The translations under genes were made by a program, and so were the position numbers. Positions 9,104 to 18,256 of a stretch of 64,000 bases of DNA are shown here, in pieces (position 1 is the first letter of the stretch; the number at the start of each line of letters is the position of its first letter). The stretch spans positions 62,001 to 126,000 of the forward strand of contig NZ_BMMK01000015.1 of assembly GCF_014645795.1 (NCBI RefSeq), in the 5' to 3' direction. The stretch comes from Longimycelium tulufanense. Its GTDB lineage: Bacteria > Actinomycetota > Actinomycetes > Mycobacteriales > Pseudonocardiaceae. Under the pieces are notes generated by a model that saw only the letters and a program-made list of their open reading frames with translations, had not been told where the DNA came from and did no database searches.

Positions 9104-9646
9104 TCACGCCTTCGAGGAAGCGACCGGAATCGGCTCCCGGTAAGTCCGGTTGATACTCGAACCCAGACGACCGATATCAGTACCGTAGACATGCAGCGAA
9201 ACAGCGATCGACTGTCCGTCGTTGCGCACCTTGTGAATGTCCTCGTCGGGTGGGACGAGCCAACACACGTCTCCGGGCATGTTGATCGCCCGTTCCGTCT
9301 CGGCCAGCTCTCCGGTCACCGGATCGAGTTGGTAGCGGGTTTCCGCCTCGAGGCCGGTCAGTACTCCCACCACACACCAACACACGTGACTGTGGATCGG
9401 CGTTTCCTGCCCCGGCAGCCACACCAACGCGACCACCGAGAAACGTCCCTGCGCATCGACGTGCACCAAGTGCTGCCGGTACGCACGGGGATCGGGCTCG
9501 GTGTGTCGGGGATCCAACACGTCATCGGCCGCGAGCAGGGAACGGAGCCGTTCCGACACCCGCTCGGCACGCGCCTGCGGGTCCGCGGCTTCGCGGTGGA
9601 GCCGGTCGAGTTCCCGGACGAAGTTCCGCATCGGTTCAGTCAACAT
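9104..9646 (-). CDS. Cysteine dioxygenase-like cupin (thiol dioxygenase)
   Basis: A 180-aa cupin with the iron ligands of the cysteine dioxygenase family: His85 and His87 in TPIHSHVCWC, and His138 in EDIHKVRN. Family members oxidise cysteine or 3-mercaptopropionate to the sulfinate with O2. ATG 9646 (MLTEPMRNFV) is chosen; the frame extends further upstream, but those residues look unlike the family. The gene is divergent from a LysR regulator, with a perfect inverted repeat between them, which suggests LysR control. Cys-dioxygenase and 3-mercaptopropionate-dioxygenase activities cannot be separated here. Confidence 0.8.
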   Translation of the reverse strand: MLTEPMRNFVRELDRLHREAADPQARAERVSERLRSLLAADDVLDPRHTEPDPRAYRQHLVHVDAQGRFSVVALVWLPGQETPIHSHVCWCVVGVLTGLEAETRYQLDPVTGELAETERAINMPGDVCWLVPPDEDIHKVRNDGQSIAVSLHVYGTDIGRLGSSINRTYREPIPVASSKA

Positions 9647-9803
9647 CCCGAATCCCTGGGCTAGGCGAAGATCGGCCGACTCCGAGCATGAAACCCGCGG
9701 GATCGGCCGTCCAATGACGATCAGGAACCGTTTCCCCAAGAACCGCTTATGTTTCGCTCCCGGCAGCGAACGCATTGCTCCGGCTGACGGCTGCCGGATG
9801 GCC

Positions 9804-9817
9804 TACCAACCGTGGTA
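9804..9817. promoter_or_regulatory. Inverted repeat TACCA-N4-TGGTA, candidate LysR operator
   Basis: TACCA (9804-9808) and TGGTA (9813-9817) are perfect inverted arms separated by ACCG. The site lies in the divergent region between the dioxygenase gene (start 9646) and the LysR gene (start 9829), 11 bases before the LysR start codon. LysR regulators commonly bind such interrupted dyads and autoregulate. The assignment is positional inference. Confidence 0.5.
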
Positions 9818-9828
9818 ATCATCAGAAC

Positions 9829-10731
9829 GTGCTGGAACTTCGCCACCTGCGGGTCTTACGCGAGATCGCGCGCACCGGCTCCTACTCGTCGGCCGCGCGC
9901 AATCTCGGTTACACCCAGCCCGCCATCAGCCAGCAAATGAAGGCGCTGGAGCGGCGGTACGGCACCCCGCTGGTGGTCCGCGCGGGGCGGGGGATCCGGT
10001 TCACCGAGGCCGGTGCTGAGCTGGTCCGGCACGCCCAGGACATCCTGCGCGACGTGGCCGAGGCCGAGGCCGCCGTGACCGCGGTGGCGAACCTGCAGGC
10101 CGGCCACGTCAGGCTGGTGGTGTTTCCCAGTGTCAGCGCCACGCTGGTGCCCGCCGCCGCGGCCCACCTGCACCGCCGGCATCCCGGGGTCCGGCTGTCG
10201 CTGACCGAGGCCGAGCCACCCGAGTCCGTCCAGCTGGTCCGGCACGGCGAGTGCGACCTGGCGTTGACCTTCGCCTACCCCGAGGACAGCGACGATCTCG
10301 ACGAGCTGGAACGGATCCCGCTGCTGTCCGACCCGTTCGCCGCGATGCTCCCGGCCGACCACGCCCTAGCCGAACGCGCCGCGGTCGGGCTGGCCGAGCT
10401 GTCGGGGGACTCCTGGGTCGCCGGTTGTCCACGCTGCCGCGAGCACCTGGTCCAGGTGTGCGGTGCCGCCGGATTCACCCCGGACATCGTGTTCGCCACT
10501 GACGACAGTCTTGCCGTGCAGAGTCTGGTGGCCGCCGGTCTGGGGGTCGCGGTGGTACCCCGGCTGCTGCTCAGCAGCGTTCGCCGGGACGATCTGGTGG
10601 TGCGGCCACTGCAACCTGCCACCCATCGGAAGATCGAGATGGTCACCTGGCCGGACAATCTCCGCGTTCCGGCGGTGGCGGCCACCATCCGGGCCATCGA
10701 GAAGGCCGCCAGGACGGCAACGCAGACGTAG
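9829..10731 (+). CDS. LysR-family transcriptional regulator
   Basis: A 300-aa protein. The winged helix-turn-helix is residues 1-60, beginning LELRHLRVLREIARTGSYS and including GYTQPAISQQMKALE. It is followed by a type 2 periplasmic-binding effector domain (KIEMVTW near the end). GTG 9829 gives the standard LysR N-terminus; an in-frame start at 9775 would add 18 unlike residues. It is divergent from the thiol dioxygenase and deaminase genes and probably regulates them. It carries CPRCREH in the effector domain, a Cys-x-x-Cys pair that could be redox- or thiol-sensitive (inference). Confidence 0.9.
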   Translation: MLELRHLRVLREIARTGSYSSAARNLGYTQPAISQQMKALERRYGTPLVVRAGRGIRFTEAGAELVRHAQDILRDVAEAEAAVTAVANLQAGHVRLVVFPSVSATLVPAAAAHLHRRHPGVRLSLTEAEPPESVQLVRHGECDLALTFAYPEDSDDLDELERIPLLSDPFAAMLPADHALAERAAVGLAELSGDSWVAGCPRCREHLVQVCGAAGFTPDIVFATDDSLAVQSLVAAGLGVAVVPRLLLSSVRRDDLVVRPLQPATHRKIEMVTWPDNLRVPAVAATIRAIEKAARTATQT

Positions 10732-10926
10732 CCCACGCCTTTCGGCTTGAGCTTCCAGTAACAGAAATCCTCAGCGTCACCGCTCGTCCAGCACGACAGT
10801 GAGACACCACGGACATCGAAGCCGCGACGCGCATCATCGCGGGTAGCGCGAGGTCGACGGGGGTGTCGATTGGGACTGATGATCTCCATTGTGCTCACCC
10901 ACATCGAGCTGGGCTCGGGTGGCGAG

Positions 10927-10967
10927 GCCGGGAGGAAGTGCCGCACTGCGCAGCGCTTCCTCCCGGC
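10927..10967. terminator. Bidirectional hairpin terminator between lysR and tex
   Basis: GCCGGGAGGAAG (10927-10938) and CTTCCTCCCGGC (10956-10967) form a perfect 12-bp stem between convergent genes ending at 10731 and 10998. No long T-run follows, as is common in high-GC genomes. Confidence 0.75.
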
Positions 10968-10997
10968 GAGTTCAGCCAAGGATTCGAGCAGGAACAG

Positions 10998-13349
10998 TCA
11001 GCCGCGCCCGATCTTCTTGTCGATCCCGGCGCGGCGAAGCGCGTCGGCGAGCGCACCACCGGAGGGCGCACCGCGGTTCGATCGTTGCTGGTCCCCACGA
11101 CGGCCACCACTGTTGCGGTCCCGCCGGGAGCCGTTGCCGGCCACGCGCTTCTCGGGCTGGCGGTTGGAGTCGTCGTCCAGCCGTAGCGTCAGGCCGATGC
11201 GCTTGCGGGGGACGTCGACGTCGAGCACCTTCACCCGCACCACATCGCCCGGCTTCACCACGTCGCGCGGGTCCTTGACGAACGACCGCGACATGGCCGA
11301 GATGTGGACCAACCCGTCCTGGTGCACGCCGACATCCACGAAGGCACCGAACGCGGCGACGTTGGTGACCACACCTTCCAGGACCATGCCGGGCTCGAGG
11401 TCCTGGATCGTGTTCACGCCCTCGGCGAAGGTTGCCGTCTGGAATGCCGGCCGCGGGTCCCGCCCCGGCTTCTCCAACTCCCCGAGGATGTCGGTGACTG
11501 TCGGCAGGCCGAAGGTGTCGTCGACGAACCGCGCGGGATCAAGCGCGCGAAGCGCCTTGGTGTCCCCGATCAGGGCGGTGATGTCGGTGCCGGTCGCGGA
11601 CAGGATCCGCCGCACCACCGGATATGCCTCCGGGTGCACGCTGGAGGCGTCCAGCGGGTCATCACCACCGGGAATCCGCAGGAAGCCGGCGCACTGCTCG
11701 AACGCTTTGGGGCCAAGCCGAGAGACGTCCCGCAGGGTCTGTCGCGTCCGGAACGGCCCGTTGGTGTCGCGATGCTTGACGATGTTGTGTGCCAGGCTCT
11801 CGGTGATGCCGGACACCCGGGTCAGCAGCGGAGCCGAGGCCGTGTTGACGTCCACTCCAACCGCGTTGACGCAGTCCTCCACGACCGCGTCCAGCGAGCG
11901 GGACAGCTTCGTCTCCGAGACGTCGTGCTGGTACTGGCCGACGCCGATCGACTTCGGTTCGATCTTGACCAGCTCGGCCAGCGGGTCCTGCAGCCGCCGC
12001 GCGATCGACACCGCGCCGCGCAGCGACACGTCGAGGCCCGGCAGTTCCTGGGAGGCGTAGGAGGAGGCCGAGTAAACGGATGCGCCCGCCTCCGACACCA
12101 TGACCTTCGTCAGTTTCAGCTCCGGGTGCCGCTTGACCAGGTCAACGACGAGCTTGTCCGTCTCCCGGGACGCGGTGCCGTTGCCGATGGCCACCAGCTC
12201 GACGCGGTGCTCGCGGGCGAGCCTCGCCAGCACCGCGATCGCCTCGTCCCACCGCTGCTGCGGCGCGTGCGGGTGGATCGTCTCGGTCGCCACCACCTTG
12301 CCGGTGCCGTCGACCACCGCCACCTTCACGCCCGTGCGGTAGCCCGGGTCCAGCCCGATCGTGGCGCGGGTGCCGGCGGGCGCGGCCAGCAGGAGGTCGC
12401 GGAGGTTGGCGGCGAACACGCGCACCGCCTCGTCCTCGGCGGCCTGCCACAGCCGCATGCGCAGGTCGATGCGCAGGTGCACCAGCAGGCGCGTGCGCCA
12501 TGCCCAGCGCACCGTGTCCAGCAACCAGCGGTCGGCGGGCCGCCCCTGGTCGGCGATGCCGAAGCGCTGCGCGATCTGCAGCTCGAAGTCGCTCCGCCCG
12601 GTGGTCGTCGGGTCCGCTGGGGTCTCCTCCGGCTCGAAGGTGAGGTCGAGGACCTCCTCCTTCTCCCCGCGGAACAACGCCAGCACCCGGTGCGAGGGCA
12701 GCGTGGTGAACAGTTCGGCGAAGTCGAAGTAGTCGGCGAACTTGCCGCCGCTGTCCGCCTTGCCCTCCCGCACTCGCGACACCAGGCGGCCGCGGGCCCA
12801 CACCTGCTCCCGCAGCGTGCCGATGAGGTCGGCGTCCTCGGCGAAGCGCTCCACGAGGATCGCCCGCGCCCCCTCCAGCGCCGCGGCGGCGTCGGGAACC
12901 CCCTTGTCGGCGTCGACGAAGTCGGCCGCGGCCTCCCGCGGTTCCCGCGTGGGATCGCCGAGCAGGCCGTCGGCCAACGGCTCGAGCCCGGCCTCCCGGG
13001 CCACCTGCGCCTTGGTGCGCCGCTTGGGCTTGTATGGGAGGTAGATGTCCTCCAGCCGCGCCTTGGAGTCCGCGGCCATGATTCGTGCCTCGAGTTCGTC
13101 GTCGAGCTTGCCCTGGCCGCGGATCGACTCCAGGATCGCGGTGCGCCGCTCCTCGAGTTCCCGCAGGTAACGCAACCGGTCCTCGAGCGCGCGCAGCTGC
13201 GCGTCGTCGAGCATTCCGGTCGCTTCCTTCCGGTAGCGGGCGATGAAGGGCACGGTCGCCCCGCCGTCGAGCAGCTCGACGGCCGCCTTCACCTGCCGCT
13301 CACGCACACCGAGCTCGTCGGCGATCCGCTGGTAGAGAGACGTTGCCAC
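10998..13349 (-). CDS. tex: Tex family S1 RNA-binding transcription accessory protein
   Basis: A 783-aa protein, the usual Tex length. It begins [20 protein letters not shown] and contains [18 protein letters not shown]. It continues through the YqgF-like RNase H fold ([18 protein letters not shown]), the helix-hairpin-helix region ([19 protein letters not shown]) and a C-terminal S1 domain ([20 protein letters not shown]), followed by a basic tail rich in Arg, Asn and Gly. Tex binds RNA and nucleic acid and is linked to transcription fidelity and stress survival. It lies downstream of a helicase on the same strand with 172 bases between, so it probably has its own promoter. Confidence 0.96.
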   Translation of the reverse strand: MATSLYQRIADELGVRERQVKAAVELLDGGATVPFIARYRKEATGMLDDAQLRALEDRLRYLRELEERRTAILESIRGQGKLDDELEARIMAADSKARLEDIYLPYKPKRRTKAQVAREAGLEPLADGLLGDPTREPREAAADFVDADKGVPDAAAALEGARAILVERFAEDADLIGTLREQVWARGRLVSRVREGKADSGGKFADYFDFAELFTTLPSHRVLALFRGEKEEVLDLTFEPEETPADPTTTGRSDFELQIAQRFGIADQGRPADRWLLDTVRWAWRTRLLVHLRIDLRMRLWQAAEDEAVRVFAANLRDLLLAAPAGTRATIGLDPGYRTGVKVAVVDGTGKVVATETIHPHAPQQRWDEAIAVLARLAREHRVELVAIGNGTASRETDKLVVDLVKRHPELKLTKVMVSEAGASVYSASSYASQELPGLDVSLRGAVSIARRLQDPLAELVKIEPKSIGVGQYQHDVSETKLSRSLDAVVEDCVNAVGVDVNTASAPLLTRVSGITESLAHNIVKHRDTNGPFRTRQTLRDVSRLGPKAFEQCAGFLRIPGGDDPLDASSVHPEAYPVVRRILSATGTDITALIGDTKALRALDPARFVDDTFGLPTVTDILGELEKPGRDPRPAFQTATFAEGVNTIQDLEPGMVLEGVVTNVAAFGAFVDVGVHQDGLVHISAMSRSFVKDPRDVVKPGDVVRVKVLDVDVPRKRIGLTLRLDDDSNRQPEKRVAGNGSRRDRNSGGRRGDQQRSNRGAPSGGALADALRRAGIDKKIGRG

Positions 13350-13378
13350 GTTCCTGTTCCGCTTCCTTGGTCCACTTC

Positions 13379-13402
13379 CGCCGGCGTCATTCTCCGCCGG
13401 CG
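13379..13402. terminator. GC-rich hairpin between the helicase and tex
   Basis: CGCCGGCG occurs at 13379-13386 and again at 13395-13402 with an 8-base loop. The octamer is self-complementary, so the pair forms an 8-bp stem. It sits 30 bases before the tex start and could terminate helicase transcription or lie in the tex leader. Confidence 0.4.
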
Positions 13403-13521
13403 CACCGGCCGCTGCCGGCCCCGCCGATCATCGACTCCCACCGTGAGGAACCCCGGGAAGTAGTCCGGCGTGTCCGGCCCTCGCCCGGCGTGGTGCGTGG
13501 GGGCCGACAGATCGCGGGGCG

Positions 13522-16023
13522 TCAGAGCTGGTCGACCGCGGTGATGGTGAGCACCGCGGTGCCCGTCTCGTCCGAGGCTGCGAGGTCGACCTCCGCGCTG
13601 ATGCCCCAGTCCCGGTCGCCGGCCGGGTCGTCGAAGATCTGCCGGACCAGCCACTTACCCGGCTGCTCGTCGATGATCAGCAGGGCGGGCCCGCGCGCGT
13701 CGGGTCCGGTTCCGATGTCGGGGTGCACCTCGAAGTAGGCGTTCAGCGCCTCCTCCCACCGGTCGGCGTCCCAGCCGCAGTCACCATCCAGTACACCGAG
13801 CTCCTCGTAGCGGCGCAGCGCAGCCAGTTCGACACGGCGGAACAGCGCGTTGCGCACCAGCACACGGAACGCCCGCTTGTTCGCGGTCACCGCCGGCGGG
13901 GTCTGGTCGACTGCAGCGGTCTCCGGCTCGTCGGTGGGGTTGCGCAGCCGCTCCCACTCGTCGAGCAAGCTGGAGTCGACCTGCCGCACGACCTCGCCCA
14001 GCCACTCGGTGAGATCGGCCAGCTCCTCGGTGCGGGCATCCTCCGGCACGGTCTGCCGCAGCGCCTTGTAGGCGTCGGCCAGGTACCGCAGCACCAGGCC
14101 CTCGGAGCGGGCCAGGCCGTAGTACCCCACGTACTCGGTGAAGGTCATCGCCCGCTCGTACATGTCCCGCGCCACCGACTTGGGCGCCAGCTGGTGGTCG
14201 GCGACCCACGGGTGCCCGCGCCGGTAGGTCTCGAACGCGGCCTGAAGCAGGTCCGCCAGCGGGCGGGGGTGAGTGACCGACTCCAGCAGCTCCATACGCT
14301 CGTCGTAGTCGATCCCGTCGGCCTTCATCTGCGCCACGGCCTCGCCCTTGGCCTTGAACTCCTGCGCGGACAGCACCTGGCGCGGGTCGTCCAGCGTTGC
14401 CTCGATCACCGAGAGCACGTCCAGCGCATAGCCGGGGGAGACGGGGTCGAGCAGCTCGATCGCCGCCAGCGCGAACGGCGACAACGGCTGGTTCAGCGCG
14501 AAGTCGAGCTGCAGGTCCACCGTGACCCGGACGGTCCGGCCCTCCTCGTCCGGGGAGTCCAGCCGCTCCACCACGCCCGCGGCCAGCAGGGCCCGGTAGA
14601 TGGCGATGGCACGCCGGATGTGCCGCCGCTGCGCCGCCCGCTCCTCGTGGTTGTCGGTCAGCAGCTTCCGCATCGCGGTGAACGCGTCCCCGGGCCGGTT
14701 GACGACGTTGAGCAGCATCGAGTGGCTGACGGCGAAGCTGGAGGTCAGTGCCTCCGGCTCGGCGGCGATCAGCCGCTCGAACGTCTTGTCGCTCCAGGAG
14801 ACGAAGCCCTCCGGCGGCTTCTTGCGCACCACCTTGCGCCGCTTCTTCGGATCGTCACCGGCCTTGGCCAACGCCCGCTCGTTCTCGACGACGTGCTCGG
14901 GTGCCTGCACCACCACGTTGCCGACCGTGTCGTAGCCGGCGCGACCCGCACGACCCGCGATCTGGTGGAACTCACGCGCCTTGAGATGCCGGACCCTTGT
15001 CCCGTCGAACTTGCTCAGCGCGGTGAACAGCACGGTGCGGATCGGCACGTTGATGCCCACACCCAGGGTGTCGGTGCCGCAGACAATCTTCAGCAGCCCG
15101 GCTTGGGCCAGCCGTTCCACCAGCCGCCGGTACTTCGGCAGCATGCCGGCGTGGTGGACGCCGATGCCGTGCCGTACCAGCCGGGACAACGTCCTGCCGA
15201 ACCCGGCGGAGAACCGGAACCCGCCGATCATCTCGGCGATCTCGTTCTTCTCCGCGCGGCTGCACACGTTGACGCTCATCAACGCCTGGGCACGCTCCAG
15301 CGCCGCGGCCTGGGTGAAGTGCACGACGTAGACCGGCGCCTGACGGGTGTAGAGCAGGTCCTCGATCGTCTCGTGGATCGGCGTGGTGACGTAACGGAAG
15401 TGCAGCGGCACCGGCCGCTCGGCCGACCGCACCACCGCGCTGGCACGACCGGTGCGCCGGGTCAGGTCCTCCTCGAAGCGGGTGACATCGCCGAGGGTGG
15501 CCGACATGAGCAGGAACTGGGCACGCGGCAGCTCCAGCAGCGGCACCTGCCAGGCCCAGCCGCGGTCGGGCTCGGAGTAGAAGTGGAACTCGTCCATCAC
15601 GACCTGGCCCACGTCGGCGTCGGCACCGTCGCGCAACGCGATGTTGGCCAGGATCTCGGCGGTGCAGCAGATGATCGGGGCACCGGGGTTGACGCTCGAG
15701 TCACCGGTCATCATGCCGACGTTGGACGGGCCGAACACCGCGCACAGGTCGAAGAACTTCTCCGACACCAGCGCCTTGATGGGGGCGGTGTAGAAGGTGC
15801 GCCGTCCCTCGGCGAGCGCGGTGAAGTGGGCGCCGGTGGCCACCAGGCTCTTGCCGGACCCGGTGGGGGTGCTGAGGATGACGTTCGAGCCCGACACCAC
15901 CTCGATCAGCGCTTCCTGCTGGTGCGGGTACAGCTCGAGGTCGTGGCTGGCGGCCCAGGTGGCGAAGGCGTCGAAGAGGGAGTCGGGGTCGGGGGTGTCC
16001 GGCAGATGGTCGGTGAGCGTCAT
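13522..16023 (-). CDS. DEAD/DEAH-box RNA helicase with C-terminal DUF3516 domain
   Basis: An 833-aa superfamily 2 helicase. Walker A is STPTGSGKS (51-59), Walker B is DEFH (144-147) and motif III is LLMSATLGDV. The second RecA lobe carries GVGINVPIRTVLFT and QIAGRAGRAGYD. The C-terminal half (from about 480) is the DUF3516 region characteristic of actinobacterial members. It resembles Ski2/Mtr4-type helicases and is presumed to act in RNA processing or decay. It is divergent from the DUF4383 gene; a 371-base spacer holds that gene's promoter. Confidence 0.93.
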   Translation of the reverse strand: MTLTDHLPDTPDPDSLFDAFATWAASHDLELYPHQQEALIEVVSGSNVILSTPTGSGKSLVATGAHFTALAEGRRTFYTAPIKALVSEKFFDLCAVFGPSNVGMMTGDSSVNPGAPIICCTAEILANIALRDGADADVGQVVMDEFHFYSEPDRGWAWQVPLLELPRAQFLLMSATLGDVTRFEEDLTRRTGRASAVVRSAERPVPLHFRYVTTPIHETIEDLLYTRQAPVYVVHFTQAAALERAQALMSVNVCSRAEKNEIAEMIGGFRFSAGFGRTLSRLVRHGIGVHHAGMLPKYRRLVERLAQAGLLKIVCGTDTLGVGINVPIRTVLFTALSKFDGTRVRHLKAREFHQIAGRAGRAGYDTVGNVVVQAPEHVVENERALAKAGDDPKKRRKVVRKKPPEGFVSWSDKTFERLIAAEPEALTSSFAVSHSMLLNVVNRPGDAFTAMRKLLTDNHEERAAQRRHIRRAIAIYRALLAAGVVERLDSPDEEGRTVRVTVDLQLDFALNQPLSPFALAAIELLDPVSPGYALDVLSVIEATLDDPRQVLSAQEFKAKGEAVAQMKADGIDYDERMELLESVTHPRPLADLLQAAFETYRRGHPWVADHQLAPKSVARDMYERAMTFTEYVGYYGLARSEGLVLRYLADAYKALRQTVPEDARTEELADLTEWLGEVVRQVDSSLLDEWERLRNPTDEPETAAVDQTPPAVTANKRAFRVLVRNALFRRVELAALRRYEELGVLDGDCGWDADRWEEALNAYFEVHPDIGTGPDARGPALLIIDEQPGKWLVRQIFDDPAGDRDWGISAEVDLAASDETGTAVLTITAVDQL

Positions 16024-16277
16024 GGCACCCTCGATCGTGCCTGGCCGGGCCCGGCGCCTTCACGCGGGGGTGGCCAACCCCATGCGCGCCGCAACTTTCG
16101 GCGACGATGCGTACCAGGCCGTGTGCTCCCCGTGCTCGCACCTGCCCGCAGGGTGTTCTCGCCGCGGTCGCGGGTGCTGGGCGTCGGCCAGTTGTTCACG
16201 GTGCCGGCCGTGCGCTGCGGGAACGCCAGGCGACACCACCGTCGCGGATCTGGGGAGGCCGGTGGCCCAACAGCACA

Positions 16278-16295
16278 CTCACTCAAAAGAGTGAG
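16278..16295. repeat. Perfect inverted repeat CTCACTC-AAAA-GAGTGAG
   Basis: Two 7-base arms (16278-16284 and 16289-16295) with an AAAA loop lie in the 371-base divergent spacer between the helicase start (16023) and DUF4383 (16395). The AT loop and the position upstream of a promoter fit a repressor operator (TetR or GntR type). A tetraloop hairpin is the alternative. Apart from this and the promoter, nothing else was seen in the spacer. Confidence 0.5.
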
Positions 16296-16324
16296 CTCGG
16301 CCAAGTCGGTTGACTTAAATGTCC

Positions 16325-16350
16325 GTTTTCCCGGTTCCCGCGGCTGGGTA
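16325..16350 (+). promoter_or_regulatory. SigF/SigB-type stress promoter (GTTTT-N16-GGGTA)
   Basis: GTTTT at 16325-16329 and GGGTA at 16346-16350 are separated by 16 bases, matching the actinobacterial general-stress consensus GTTT-N15-17-GGGTA. The DUF4383 start codon is 45 bases downstream. A TTGACT hexamer at 16310 could be the -35 box of a second, housekeeping promoter, but no clear -10 box was found for it. Confidence 0.5.
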
Positions 16351-16394
16351 ACCAAGGGTGTCCGAACCGCTCGCCACAACGTGGGAGAACAGCG

Positions 16395-16850
16395 ATGACG
16401 ACACCGCGAGCGACCACGACCGACGTGAACCGACTCGCCCGTGGCTCGGCGGCGATTGTCGGCGCGGTATTCCTTGTCGTCGGCATCCTGGGGTTCATCC
16501 CCGGCGTGACGACCAACTACGACCAGATGACGTTCGCCGGGCACGAGTCCAACGCCCTGTTGCTGGGTGTCTTCGCCGTGTCGGTGCTGCACAACATTGT
16601 GCACCTGGCTTTCGGGGTGGCCGGCCTGGCGATGGCCCGTACTGCCACCGCAGCACGGACATTCCTGATCGGCGGCGGTGTCATCTACCTGGTGCTGTGG
16701 GTGTACGGCCTGATCGTCGACCGACACGCCGCGGCCAACTTCGTCCCCGTCAACGACGCGGACAACTGGCTGCACCTGGTGCTCGGTGTCGGCATGGTCC
16801 TGCTCGGGCTGCTCGCGACCCGTACGGCGGGCCGCAAGGTCACCGCGTGA
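16395..16850 (+). CDS. DUF4383 domain membrane protein
   Basis: A 151-aa protein with four predicted transmembrane helices: AAIVGAVFLVVGILGFIPG, ALLLGVFAVSVLHNIVHLAFG, LIGGGVIYLVLWVYGLIV and WLHLVLGVGMVLLGLLA. The motif HNIVHLAFGVAGLAMAR is the signature of DUF4383. The function is unknown. Some actinobacterial relatives are general-stress genes, and the GTTTT/GGGTA promoter upstream fits that. The start ATG 16395 precedes a short hydrophilic N-terminus. Confidence 0.88.
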   Translation: MTTPRATTTDVNRLARGSAAIVGAVFLVVGILGFIPGVTTNYDQMTFAGHESNALLLGVFAVSVLHNIVHLAFGVAGLAMARTATAARTFLIGGGVIYLVLWVYGLIVDRHAAANFVPVNDADNWLHLVLGVGMVLLGLLATRTAGRKVTA

Positions 16851-16950
16851 GGTAGTCAGCGGCAGCATCGCCGTGTCCTGAGAGAACAACCCCGGCCGGG
16901 GCGCGGCAACGTCGGCGGAGCGGCGCGGGCGTCGGCCGGGGCGGTCGGAC

Positions 16951-17250
16951 GTGGCGAGGTTCGGGATGCTGAGCCGTTACGAGAAGCACCAGCTGGAGCA
17001 GATCGAGCGGTGGCTCCAGGAGGACGACCCCGAGCTGGCCCGGGACCTGCGGGAGGGTCTGCCCGGGTTCGGCTGGCGGCTGGGCCGACGGCTGTCCTGG
17101 ACGTTTCTGGTGATGGCGGTGTTGTCCTTCTTCCTGGGGATCATGGTGTCCAACGGCGCGGCCGTCCTGTTCGGGATGATCGGTGTCGGCGCGGCCGTCG
17201 GGCTGTTGGGGTTCCTCGGCGGGCGACTGGGACCACCACCGGTGAGCTGA
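16951..17250 (+). CDS. DUF3040 domain membrane protein
   Basis: A 99-aa protein starting at GTG 16951. The N-terminal amphipathic segment LSRYEKHQLEQIERWLQEDD is the DUF3040 signature, followed by two transmembrane helices (WTFLVMAVLSFFLGIMV and AVLFGMIGVGAAVGLLGFLGG). The family is actinobacterial and of unknown function. It lies 100 bases after DUF4383 on the same strand; a 12-bp palindrome (CCCCGGCCGGGG, 16890) sits between them and may be a weak terminator. Confidence 0.82.
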   Translation: MARFGMLSRYEKHQLEQIERWLQEDDPELARDLREGLPGFGWRLGRRLSWTFLVMAVLSFFLGIMVSNGAAVLFGMIGVGAAVGLLGFLGGRLGPPPVS

Positions 17251-17513
17251 TCCGGAAGTGGGTGCCCTGGAACGGGATCGAGCAGGTTCGGCGAGCGGTT
17301 CTCCCCCTGTACGACGATGACCTCGATCCGCGGCTGGAGCGCGCCCGGAAACGCGACGGCCCTGATCGGCGAGCTACACACGGAACGTTCGGGTTCCTGC
17401 GTCAGCGGGGAAGGCGGGTCGTTGCGGATACCGGCCCGTGGGGACGGCGGCGATCTGGACGGCCCGCGCCGCCGTCCTCGGCAAAGGAGCGCTCCGGCAA
17501 AGACCACCGCAGG

Positions 17514-18044
17514 TCAGACGGGGACCAGGCCGTCCGGCTTGTGGTGCCGCCCGGTCGGCGAGTCGACGAGCCAGCGCGGCCGGGGCAGGCCGTGCCGTTC
17601 GCAGGACTCGACGAGCTCGACGGCCCACTCGAGCAGGGTGAGCAGTACCGCGGTGCGTTCCTGCGGCGGCGCTGCGAGGAACGCCGCGTCCAGCGCGTTG
17701 TCGGCCGCCTCGCGGTTGCCCTCGGACTCGGCCACCAGGGCGCGGAAGAGGTGACGCAGCATCGGCGGGGCCTGCCGCGGCCGGATCGCCGTGCCGTCCG
17801 GCGCGCGCACCCGGACGTGGACGGCGTCCCCGCGGTTTGCCGCCGCCAGGGTCAGGAGCATGATCCCGCACCCCCGCAGCACCATGGCGGAGCAGGCGCG
17901 CAGCGAGCGTCCCGGTGCGGTTCGGTCGGCGCGGGCCAGCGCGACGAGCCCGTCGGCCAGGCCGTCGGCGTCCCCGGTCCGCAGGGCGGTCACCATGCTG
18001 CTGACCAGGCCCAGCGGGCGTCTCTCCAGGTGTCTGTGGGCCAT
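17514..18044 (-). CDS. Hypothetical helical protein
   Basis: A 176-aa protein with no recognised domain. It is mostly alpha-helical and Arg/Ala-rich: ADGLADGLVALARADR, a short hydrophobic helix MVLRGCGIMLLTLAAAN, and the C-terminal segment RTAVLLTLLEWAVELVESCERHGLP. G/C-rich third codon positions support this frame. ATG 18044 (MAHRHLERRP) is preferred; a start at 18095 is possible. It is divergent from the STAS gene. No functional claim is made. Confidence 0.55.
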   Translation of the reverse strand: MAHRHLERRPLGLVSSMVTALRTGDADGLADGLVALARADRTAPGRSLRACSAMVLRGCGIMLLTLAAANRGDAVHVRVRAPDGTAIRPRQAPPMLRHLFRALVAESEGNREAADNALDAAFLAAPPQERTAVLLTLLEWAVELVESCERHGLPRPRWLVDSPTGRHHKPDGLVPV

Positions 18045-18256
18045 CGCTCCTCCCACCACGGTGCTTGGGGTCTGCCCGTGCCCGAGGACCACCAAACCCG
18101 GTGTGCCCCGTCCAGGTCAGGCACGTGCGATGCCCCGAAGAGGTGAGTGCCGCGTTGCCGAGCTGCGGGCAGCCGGCCTACCGTGGCCGGTCGGAGGGGG
18201 CTGCCGGAGTCGGGGAGACCCGCGCCCGCCCACAGCGGGACCGTGAGGTGTGTGGG

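Noticed and set aside
11304-13463. Long plus-strand open frame opposite tex
   Set aside because: Shadow of tex; no domain, and codon bias fits only the minus-strand frame.
13723-16398. Very long open frame on the plus strand opposite the DUF3516 helicase
   Set aside because: It is the antisense shadow of a high-GC gene; its translation is His/Arg/Val-rich with no motif, while the minus strand has complete helicase motifs.
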